NCBI GenBank assembly: GCA_009760855.2
Contig: WPIO01000028.1
Span: forward strand, 1,447,001 to 1,511,000
Source: Cristatella mucedo
Taxonomy: Eukaryota; Bryozoa; Phylactolaemata; Cristatellidae
DNA length: 64,000 bases
Direction of reading: 5' to 3'
A program made the position numbers and the translations under genes. Shown piece by piece: positions 43,701 to 55,400 of this stretch. Each line of letters starts with the position of its first letter. Position 1 is the first letter of the stretch. The notes under the pieces were generated by a model, which was not told where the DNA came from, searched no databases, and saw only the letters and a list, made by a program, of their open reading frames with translations.

Positions 43701-46402
43701 CAGTATAACAAAAACATCACGTGGACTATATTTGAGGTCTTCCATTAGAAAGCGATCTACAGTATACCCGTAAATCCAGAACATCTACCTATTTCTATAC
43801 CATTTTGAGTGGTCACTTTGTAATAATTCCGAGTAATGTACGTTAATTTTGATCCATGTACTATTATTTGACAATATATGAATCATAAGGCACGATTTTG
43901 TCAGTTTCCTCATCGGAAATGGGTTAATTTCAAGCTAATCACTGTCCTGGTCACAAAGGTAAAGTTTGTGAGGAATATTAGGCAAAGACACTTACTACCC
44001 AAAGACAAAATTTGTGTCACAGTTAAAGGTTCCATAGCCAAAATAGGAAATCTAAATCTGTGAAGCTGATGCTATTCCTGTTTGGCTTGAGGCAGTTGTC
44101 TGCCACTGAGCCCACTCTCTGCTGAGAGACCCGGCGAACCGAGACATTTTTTCAGTGGTTACGTTTTCCTAGTAGAAACGGGTTGGGGCGGGGCTGAGAA
44201 CCGTAGCAGGGGTGATGTGCCCAGTGCCGCTATAAAAACCCGGATACACGAACACAGAAGGCTCGCTTGAACTAGAGTAGGCCCAGCAGAAACGAACCTA
44301 GCTCGATACACAGGGTCTGTGCTTACCTTAATCGCGTAATCGCTTATCTTTAATTCCTGTTGATCGACTGTTGCTTTGAGCGCAGATACCTATAATGATT
44401 GATATAAAAGTGGATTTTTCGTAAAAGCAGCACTCGATCGATCCTTTTCTAGGCATTAAATGTAGGTGGAGATGACGCCTATCCACCGAACAGTGATCAT
44501 AGCACGTGCGACCGAATAGCAGCGTGCACGAGCACATGAAGGATGGATGATTCACCAAGACAAAGACGCGAATGCTCTGATGCTAAATCGAGGAAGTCAA
44601 TAGCAGTCCATCACGACTGCGCCAGACGAGGCGACACTAACCGGCAGTCTGAAGACCAAAGACGAGCACACAGGTGCAGGGAACTGGGTTTGCTTAATTA
44701 CGGCGAACATATGCCTCGCAGGGGCAACTGGCCCATAATGCAACAGTTCAGTGTTGAGAGGATGATGCGGCAAAACTCGCATGTATACACCTCCTACAGC
44801 ATTACTTGTCTGAAGGTGCACACATAAAAAATAGGCACGACTAAGTGCTCGATTTGCAGTTGCATCTAACCATATTAGTGAAGGAATTTGACTCATGCTG
44901 TAAAGTCTAGAGACCCAGTGACCCGGATTAAGTTAAAATAGAGAATTTGACAAATAGGCCCCTGAGCGGTGGCAAAAAATATTGCTATTAACATAGAGGC
45001 TGCAGCTGTTATAACCTAAGATTTGAAAGGGCTGCTTACTCAGCATGTCACAGAGCAAACGACCGAGGACATCTCGAGAGACTAAAAGAGGCTAAAGATC
45101 CATACTCAGTCTCGGACCAGGGAATGACGCACTACCTCCACGAGTATTCGAAGTGTGTGACTATGACACATCAATAAATATGACATTACAGATTAACCAA
45201 CGAGCAATAAAAGTGCAGTTTACCTCCAGACGCTGCTCAGATTAGCTTACCTTCGCTTGGAGGTCCACCAATCGTAACAGTAGTTCGGTTGTGTTAGTTG
45301 AATAGGCATCGATGGTCTGAGTACCTAGAAGAACGGTAAAACTGCAGGTGGACGTACGGTAATCATAATAATGTATAACATCAGTCATTAGCATAGCGCC
45401 CTAAGAGAACTGAATCTCTCAAGGCTCGAGCCCATGACCTAGGGCGTCAAAAGAAGAGCACCTTGACCTCGGTCTCAGAGGTGAGTTCCTTTATCCGTGG
45501 GCCAAACTAGGGCGGCGACGGTATGCATTGGATTAGTCTTCTTTAAGAGCCATTTCTTGAAGTCATTTGCCAAGTGCTCCAACGGCGTGAATTAAGTAAC
45601 AATTTTGCACCGAATTAACAGTTGCTACACAGTTGTGGTTAACACTGGAGCATACGAGTTATGAAGCGGTATCGGTGGCCTTCGAGTTCGTGCAGTCTAG
45701 GGTTCAAGTTTCTTTCGGTACCATTTGTTTTTCCAAAAGAAGAAGAAAATGAAGACAATGGTCATCGATATGAAGCTCGCCTAAATCTCAGTGCTCCTCT
45801 GGATGCACTGGCTGAAATTAAAGCGATGGGACTAATACCCACATTTATTAGTAGGGGTTTAATTCCCCAGTTGCTTGATCGACTCCTACAAAATTAAAAA
45901 TTCGCTTCTAAAAAAGGATAATCTTCAAAGAATCACGAGTTTCAAAGCGTCGAGGGAGCTTTAACATGCTATTTACTTTAAATATCTTTTCATCCAAGTC
46001 CTTTAAAGCTTCGTTTTGCTAGGGATGGGTAAAAGCAAGTCGATTTCATAGAGGTTAATATGCAAACAGTCAAGTAATTACAACTATATTTTAAACGTGA
46101 AGCTAGTCTTAACACTTGTCAGGCTCATAGTATTTACTTTAAGATAGCCAAATTATGATGCTCATGCCAGAACTCACTGCTTAGAAATGGATTGACCAGA
46201 TTTATTGAAATAGATCAACGATATTAAAAACCCACTGCAAAGTCAAGTAAAAAGCATTTATTATTTATAACCATTCTGATCTTGCTAATGATTGTAACAA
46301 TATCCGCAAAAGAAAAGAAACAAATCCACGATTTAAAAACGCTAGAATAAACTGTGGATAAGTTAACTAAGGAAATAGGCTAGGCTCGAGACACATAGTC
46401 CT

Positions 46403-46436
<34 letters not shown>

Positions 46437-49400
46437 TACTTGATAAAGCGCCCTCAGAGAACTCAATCTCTCTCTAGGTGCTTTACATTTGCTGCAAAGG
46501 GAAATGCAATTGAATGGTGAGTAATATCATGCTTGAAAAAAAAACAAAATGAATAATATGGTACATGCACAGGGTCAGCATGCAAATGTGGTTAGTGGCA
46601 GCATGCACAGTGTCAGCACGCATAAGCACATCAAGGACGAATCACAGGGACCCACTAAATGCTGTCCTAAATAGGCGTTTTTAAGTTCCATTTAAATGTG
46701 GTCAAGTCAGGGGATGTTCTGACGCAGGTCGGGAGGGAGTTCCAGGCTTTGGGAGCATACGAACTAAATGCACGGTCTCCAAAGGATTTAAGGTTTGTAC
46801 GAGGTATTTCTAGACTGTCGGATTCCGAAAAGCGAGTGGTACGATGCTTGGCCGGATGAGGGAGTATATCTGAGTGATAGGCTGGAGCCAAAGAATGAAG
46901 TGACCTGAAAGTGAGCGACAAACCCTTGAAGTCAATCCGTTGCTTGACTGATAGCCAGTGCAGGTCGGCGAGAATTGGTGTAATGTGGCAACTGCGACGC
47001 TACGACAGACAAGCCTAGCGGAGTTTTGCACCAGCTGCAATCGCCTGATCGCACATGCTGGTAGGCCAGTAAGCAGTGAGTTGCAGAAGTCGAGACTGGA
47101 TGTCACGAATGCATGGACCAACTTAAATGTGGTATCCTTATCTAAACAAGCCCGAATTTTAGCAATGTTATGAAGCTGAAAATAGGCAGATTTGACTGTG
47201 GAGCTGATATGGTCGTCTAACGAGAGGTCGCTTTGGAATGTGACACCTAGATTTCGAGCTGATTCAACTGGAGATATGCTGGCAGAGCCAATTTTGAGAG
47301 TCAGCCTTTCCAATCTCTGGATCACACTGGGTTTGCCCATAACTAGTAAGTTAGTTTTATCATCGTTTAGTTTTAGAAAATTTGCTGCCATCCATGTGCG
47401 GATGTCATCAATACATGCAGCAAGTGAGTTGAGAGAATTTGAGGTGCTCGAAGGCTGGGAGGGATCAAAGCAAAGGTACAACTGAGTGTCATCCGCATAG
47501 AAGTGAAAGCCTAGATTGTGCTTGGCAATCACATCAGCAAGAGGGAGAGTATAAACCGTGAAAAGAACCGGACCTAGCACGGAACCGGACCTAGCACGGA
47601 GCCCTGAGGTACTCCATATTTCAGAGGTACCTCAGATGATCTTTGTCCATTCACGTCAGTACTCTGGAAGCTATCAAACTATGTAAAATATACCCCGCAA
47701 AGAAATGTAGCACTAATTCGTCTGAAGAGGCCACAGGATCCAGGTAATGAAAGAGTTAGGTTCAAAAAAGCATCATAGCAACGGCTCAAATAAGGAGTTG
47801 CATAAGCAAGCCACACTGGTAACTGCGAATAGAGTAGGAATTATAGAGAGGGTCTGTATAATATGCAGAGAAAAGCTACCACAACCGCTAGCCACAGTGA
47901 TAGTATATCGAATATTCAATCTCTACTGCAATAGTCGATGATTCTCTTACCAGTGACATCTACAGACTTCATTCACACTCGCAGTGAAGTGCTTCCCATC
48001 GCTAGGGTACTAGGCGCAACTAGTGAAACTTCGATTTAATAATACTACTATTTATTTGCATTGTGCCTACAAGAACTAAATGTGGGAACTTTGCATAATC
48101 TGGGAAATGAGCCTGACAATTAGTTAGAAAATTCGACCTTTTCCCATTAACATGTGCTACGATACGCTTTGCAGACTTACGGATCTCAGGCGAAACGGTA
48201 ACCGAGTGAAGGCAAAGTAAAAACTGTAATACGAAATCAAGAATTAATATGCAAATGATCTGCCAAGATCTTATAAAGAAATCCTCCATTTTTTCCACAG
48301 AAATGTGAGGTACCGTTGCGGCTCTGCAATTCATCTATTTTTAAAGTGTACAATGAGTTCACCGGACTTACCACCACGGAACATGCCAGTCATCGCCAGA
48401 ATGGCAATGACAAGGGCTGCAATAGCAATGACAGCTAATGCACCAATGAGGCTGGAGAATACGCAACAATGCTGCTGCAGCCGATGTGTCATGGCTGAAG
48501 AGGTTTCGAGTTGAACGTTAGCCAAACTTGAGTCTGGCTTTGACGGAAGCACGTCTATCGAAGATCTCTCACTATAGAGAGGGTTAGCGCGTCGCCTGCA
48601 ACAGAAGAGCCGTCTTGACTATGAAAGGACATACGTACTAAGTCTGCAAGAAACGTACAGTGAGCCGAAAGCTTGAAGCATTAAGCATCGGCAGAAGAGA
48701 TCCAACGATGCATGAGGTTATATTAAACACCTTATCGCGGCGCCCGGCAAAAAAATTTGTCTCTTGTTCTTGCTTTTTTTTTATTGCATATACAAGGTGG
48801 TCCATGCATTCGTGACATCCAGTCTCGACTTCTGCAACTCACTGCTTACTGGCCTACCAGCATGTGCGATCAGGCGATTGCAGCTGGTGCAAAACTCTGC
48901 AGCTAGGCTTGTCTGTCGTGAGCGTCGCAGTTGCCACATTACTCCCACTTCTCGCCGACCTGCACTGGCTACCAGTCAAGCAACGGATTGACTTCAAGGT
49001 TTTGTCGCTCACTTTTAGGTCCCTTCATTCTATGGCTCCAGCCTATCTGTCAGATATACTACCCCATCAGGCCAAGCATCGTACCACCCGCTTTTCGGAA
49101 TCCAACAGTCTAGAAATACCTCGTACAAACCTGAAATCCTTTGGAGACCGTGCATTTAGTTCGTATGCTCCCAAAGCCTGGAACTCCCTCCCGACCTACG
49201 TCAGAACATCCCCTGACTTGACCACATTTAAAAGGAACTTAAAAACGCACTTATTTAGGACAGCATTTAGTGGGTCCCTGTGATTCGTCCTTGATGTGCT
49301 TATTCGTGCTGACACTGTGCATGCTGCCACTAACCACATTTGCATGCTGACCCTGTGCATGTCACCCCTAACCATATTATTCATTTTGTTTGTTTTTCAA

Positions 49401-52400
49401 GCACGATTTTACTCACCACTCAATTGCATTTCACTTTGCAGCAAATGTAAAGCGCCTAGAAAGAGATTAAGCTCTCTGAGGGCGCTTTATCAAGTACATT
49501 ATTCTTATTATTATTATTACAAACTCCACTGAACACTTGCAACTAAGCTTGAATCCTTTATTTGATTAATTGCCAAATCGGGTCAAAATAATTCTCACGA
49601 GCTAGGAGAATTTAGGCAAATCGAATGGCCAACTTGAGCAAAATGCAAAAGAGTAGATACAGACAGCTCCTTGAATTTGGCAGACTCAGACGGCGTTTAG
49701 AGAATAATGACTTGATACAGGTATGCATGTATACAGAATGGCAAGGCACGTAGCAAGTACAACTGTGAACTGAATCGACCGATTGGGGACAATTCCTTAA
49801 ATGTACCATTCGAACATGCCTGCTCTTTGCAGTATGCTCATGGAATCTAAGCTAGAGCGCATTCTGCTGGGAGCAGATCGTAGCAGAGCAGAGCATAAAG
49901 AGCCAGATGTTGCTAGCACACTGCAGACTCAACGAAGACTGATTTCAGTGTGCGAAGTGAGACGGCTCCGAGGCGTCTTCTTTTGTCATCCTAAGATGGA
50001 CAGAAAATCTGCACATACTGGTTCGCGAGTTGTGGCACCAGCTGCAACAGTGACTCACCGTTCTTTGGCACCAGAGCTGTTATCTGCAACAGGAACGATA
50101 GCAGCCATCGCTGCCGCGGCTGCGACTCCTTCCTGCTCCGCCCAAGGCAGCTCTTCATACAGATGACTTCTTTCGCGGTCCTCCTTTCGCATAGAGGGCT
50201 TGGAGCGAAGCTGCACACCGCTCATAGTTAGTTCTGGCCCCGCTGTACCTTTCGGAGTGGCAGCTGAACTTTTGAGGTCCGATGACACGGTACTTCTGAC
50301 TTCACCAGCGTTTGTCGACAGAGACTGTTGAAATACGCTAAATGATCTTGGCTGCTGCGGTGCAATTGGTAAATCATCTACACCACTCGGCCGCGATTGA
50401 CGAGACTCAACGTGGCAACTTGCTGTCGACTGGTGACACCCAGAAGGCGTTACAGAGCTGAGCACGGTTCCTTTATTCTTTGGCGGAGGTGGCGGTGGAG
50501 GTGACTTTACGTAGCTTGGTCTCGGATCTTTGACGAGAGACAGTGGCGAGATTATCCCATGCTCGGGTGTTGATACGAAAGCTAGATTGGCATGGATTTG
50601 GCCACGGCCACCAACATTTTCGGGGCAATCCAGGCTGTTAACTGCAAACAAAATATCGTATTCAGGCCAGCCCGTGTCCATTATGAGCGTTGCGGAAGAA
50701 AGGGGCGCGGTAGTCATTGCAGTGGGCAACAGCTTCTGTCGCAAGGGGTTGCCACGGGTACCGTATGCTAGCCACGGGTGCAGATATGGTGAAACCGGCG
50801 CCGTCTTTGTTATACACAGACAAAGAACATGCTTGCTCACACCTATACACGGCTTATGTCGTAGGCAGAAATGCACACGAATCGCAAGACATCAGGAGCC
50901 AATTCGTGAGGAAGGAGCTCGGTGGCTACCTTGGTTGCATGCGATGCTGCCATTCGTTGGGTGGCAGGAGAATGCAAGCATAACCTCGTGACTGGCACGT
51001 GCAGATTAATGCGCACTCATCACTGGCGTGCATGCTGGACGATAGCACTTCGGCAGCTCACTCAGAACCGTGTCGCCTGACCAGGAGGACACAAAGCCTA
51101 GGCTGCTTTTGATAATCAGCAGACTTCAAGTGACAAAGCACAAGCCGAACGAAACGTAATATCTGTAGACCAATATCGCATCAGGCTTCCCGTTGCACTG
51201 CCTTCTCTTCTGATTTATGTCGATTGATTGTGCCCCTAACTAGCTTCATATCCACCTAAAACTATCCCTTCGGTTACTGTGCTCGTTTAGTATGGAACTA
51301 CCGATGGATATTGAATCGTATCTTGTTATAACGACATACAAAAAGCTTACAGCCTAACTGTTTGTGAGAGCATTTGTTCATTCCGAGAACATTTTTCCTT
51401 CGTGTGCTTGTACGTTCAGAAACTGTGCAAACCGCGAATAACCAATTATCAAGCTTCCTTTTCAGCACAAGTAAAATTCCTAGAAATAGATTCGGTTATA
51501 TCGGGGTGCTATATTTTTTGTGGTCATTATTAGCGTCATATTATTGTATTATTATGGGTCATTTCACTCACCTGCCCCACCCTAGCTTGCATCGCCCTAA
51601 AAGATTGTATTTTGTATTGGTAAAAGTTTGAATTCTTGTTTTATCAACTGATCAAGCAGGATTCATTAAAAATATATCGCTTCAACATAAGGAGATACGT
51701 GGTAAGTTTCTTTGATTTAAAAAAACTAATCTCTTCACGATATGCAGCTGTTGTTAGCCTGCCACAACTTAAGATGCACAAGTCTGGTAAAGTGCAAACG
51801 GAGCAAGTAAAACCTTTTAGCTAGTCCATTACCGTATGTAGTCCCTAATCTTGGGGTAGGGATATAAGGGAATATGGTGTCTGGCAATGCCAGATGCTAT
51901 TTCTTTTGTGTTTAAATATGTGCTAATACACTGCATTTTATAACTAAGCAGTATAAGAAAAGTGCCTACACAGATATCTAGTGCTCTTTGTGGATAATTA
52001 TTACTACTTTCCAAATTATTTATCGAAAATACCAGCACCCACTGAATGTTTAAATACCCCACAATATGTATCCAAGGATGGCCTATTTGATTGGCTTTCC
52101 AGAAATGTCTTAATTTAGGAAGTATTTTAGGTCTGAGCTATGTCTCTGGATTATTTCGTCCACTAAGAAAGATAAAGGGGGTTTTCATGCACGGTTTACA
52201 TGCGAAGAGCTCTTTATAATGGCCATTCATTCTAGCGCTCACGCCATCTGACGAACTCAGGAAAATTTCCTTAAGGAGGATAATATTACACTTGATATAG
52301 TGCCCTCAGATAACCCAATCTCTTTCAAGACACTTTACATTTGGTGTAAAGGAAGCACGAAGATGCCACGCTTTGGGGCTCAACCAGAGCACCAGAAGCT

Positions 52401-55400
52401 TATGAGTTAAAAAATAAAGCCCCACCTGTCCAATATAAATTCGAAGGTGGCCTCTAGACCGTTGAAGATTCGAGGATACGGCGGTTATCCGGACAGCTGG
52501 CTATTTAAATTGTTTGAGCGCTGTGCAGGTACCCTTGTGCAGCCGGTACGACAACCGTGTTATTGCCGCCCATTGAAAATGCCAGGAAATATAGCTACCG
52601 TGACAGGCGTTACTGTCCGAAGTTTCGAGCATACATCGGAGCGGCTGCTGAGTCAGCACGTTCATATAGATAAATAGCGCTAGATATCGGCTCGGACGGT
52701 TCCTGATGTGAAAGCAGTCGCTAACTAGACGAGTATTTCCAGTGCTGATCTCATGGCTTACAACCGATCTAAAGCAGACTAACGTCAAACTTAACATGAA
52801 AGGTCAGCAGGTATTGACTACATTTCGAGGACAGGTAAGTTGGTCGGCCTAGAGCACTGATAAATAATTCAATATATCAGCTAACAAGCTGCTTTCGAGA
52901 ATTTAAAACGCGGTCTACTAATCTTTGCGACCGGAATTGTGAGAGATAATCGTGTCGTCGAATTTCGCCAAAGAATGCAGGCCCATCTCTATCCGGCAGC
53001 CCATCTATGTAATGTATCTCCGTCTGTAACTCCGCAAAGTCATAAAGACCACGTGGGTGTTACGCAGGAGAGTTTTGTATAGCGCACTCACAGCCTAAGC
53101 GGCTTTCGGTACGCATTCGGTAGCCAACAGACTTCGTCTCACGCAACAAAGAGAAAGTGGCAAGCATAGCAGAGTCAAGAGAGCAGCTGAGGTAGCATGG
53201 AAGTAGCAGCTCAGGACGGCTGAAAAAGATGTGCCTCAGTCGGCAGTAGGAGATGGTAGTTGTCGTTGCGTAAGAAAACTAGCATTCGCTCGCCCACGGC
53301 TGGAATTTTCACCGATCTCTCATTTACCGATCGAATGCTGAGTACACTTTAGGTGAGCTACCAAAAAGTCTCCATGTGACAAATACACGAACTCAGTCCT
53401 CGAGTCATCTGTGGAGTTAAAAAGGAGACCGAGTGCAAAACTGACTACCATGGCGGCTTGCAAAAATTCTTAGTCGCCCCACTAGCTGTAACTAGGCTGC
53501 ACTAGTCCAGTTTGTAATTAAGGGCTATCGAAAAAAGCCATTAAGCCTATTCAGCTGGTAATGAATACGGCTTCAAACTTAAGTCAACAATTCCTAGGTT
53601 CAGCCACGTGTTTCCTTTGCTAAAGGATGGCTCTCAGTCGATCAATGAATACAAAGCAAAATTCTTACCCTGGTCCTCAATGATAGCCACGGCTTGGCTC
53701 CTTTATACCAAGCTGAACTGCTGCCACAGGTTCAGCCTCCTTAGGTCATGTATCGACAATAAATACGCTACTCTATTCCTACGCTTAAGGACCGTTGGCG
53801 ACAAAAGCTTTTGCTCTGCAGGTCCTAGATTGTGGAACTCCCTTCTGTAATTCTTACCCAACAGCATCCTAAAGTTAAAGGTCAAGGCTGATTTAAAAGC
53901 CTCATTTACATTGCATCAGAAGAGCCTTAATGGCAGTAACCACGCCTGCAGTGGGCAATAAAGGATCGCCCACTGCAGGCGACTCGATTCCACGAACTGT
54001 GTCGTGAAGAGCTAGCACCGTTTCGACAATAATAATAATGCACTTGATAAAAGCGGCCTAACAGAACTCAATCTCTTTCTAGACGCTTTACATTTGCTGC
54101 AAAGGAAACACGATCGAATGGTGAGTAATATCCTGCTTGATAAACAAACAAAATGAATAACATGGTTAGGGGTGACATGCACAGGGTCAGCATGCAAGTG
54201 TGGTTAGTGGCAGCATGCAAATGTGTCAGCACACATAAACGTATAAAGGACGAATCACAGGGACCCACTAAATGCTGTCATAAATAGGTGCGTTTTTAAA
54301 TTACCAATTTACTCCCGACCATGTCGCATCCTTTCCAGCCGCACTGAGCTGCTAATTCCATACTACCCACTTCCTCAACTTGATTCGGCTATGCTTCTCA
54401 CTTTCTTTTCGTTGGATGAGATAAAGTCTGTCGGCTATAATATGCGAAGCGAAAGCCTCTTAGGCTGCTAGCGTGCTTGTACTGATCTCGCTCCATCAGT
54501 CCTTTTAGCGTCGCGGATTCGCAGACACATTCGCACATTAAACGCATGTATCACACATTTTCCAGCAAATAAATACAATGTGAAGTGGGAAGCATATTTC
54601 GTCGATGAATTTGTGTAAATATGCGCATTTACTTGTACCTCATGTAACTGTACGTAATCGCACAGGGTTTATAGGTACGAAACGAGTTTCCATAGGTATT
54701 CAAAGCCGTGTCTGACACCAGCCGAACCAGAAATTGGGGAGCACCGAACCAGGCACTATTCAATTTGATTATACCTTCCAGTTCACCATGCAACCACAAG
54801 CAAGAGACAGCTGGGATTGTCGACTCAGTGCTGAAACTAACAAATCTGTCATCGACTCTTAAAACCGAGTTAGCACCCTCCTGGAATAGGTAACCAGAGC
54901 CCCAGAGGCCTTAATTGTTTTGCCCCATGCCTCTGCACGAATAAAACCGGTAAGCATCAACACTCCATCTGCAAGACTGGTATACATCTATCAGTGAGAG
55001 CGGTACAAACCTAGTCAATACCGGGACCCGACCTTCATTCTGGGCCTGCCCGTGCCGAGCGTTAATGATGGCCTCCTGCATTCCATTTTTTGTTTGGCTA
55101 CGACCAAGCCACAGACCAACAAAACCGACGGTTAAACAATAAACGAGCGGTTAGGTGGTCAGGCTCACCATACGCAGGTGGCTTACCAGCGAACGAGTTG
55201 GACAACTAATCTAAATTCCAGTAAATAGCGGCAAACATCAAAAGGCTGTTGGCCACAGCTGGGGGGGGGGGTGGAGCAGTCATGCCCAACCTTTCCGGTG
55301 GGTGATGGGAGAGAAGTTTCCTATCGTGGTGTATCGCGATTCCCCGTTCAAGCAGCCACACTGTTACAGCTTCAACAGTGCGAATTAAGCATCATCGCCA

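Larger units (their letters stand above)
50642..52997. other. Large first intron of the membrane-protein gene, left part
   Basis: Small family A termini at 51460-51560 (plus) and 52275-52360 (minus). Open frames at 50530-50991 (plus) are shadows of exon 2 and its upstream frame. Confidence 0.5.

Noticed and set aside
48020-48334. Minus-strand ORF with [13 protein letters not shown], at first glance like a TNF-type domain start after the transmembrane exon
   Set aside because: The transmembrane exon ends in phase 1, but the available acceptors here give phase 0, and the rest of the ORF does not look like a TNF fold. The exon at 45251-45324 fits the phase instead.
50530-50991. 153-codon plus-strand ORF
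   Set aside because: Shadow of membrane-protein exon 2 and its upstream open frame on the opposite strand.
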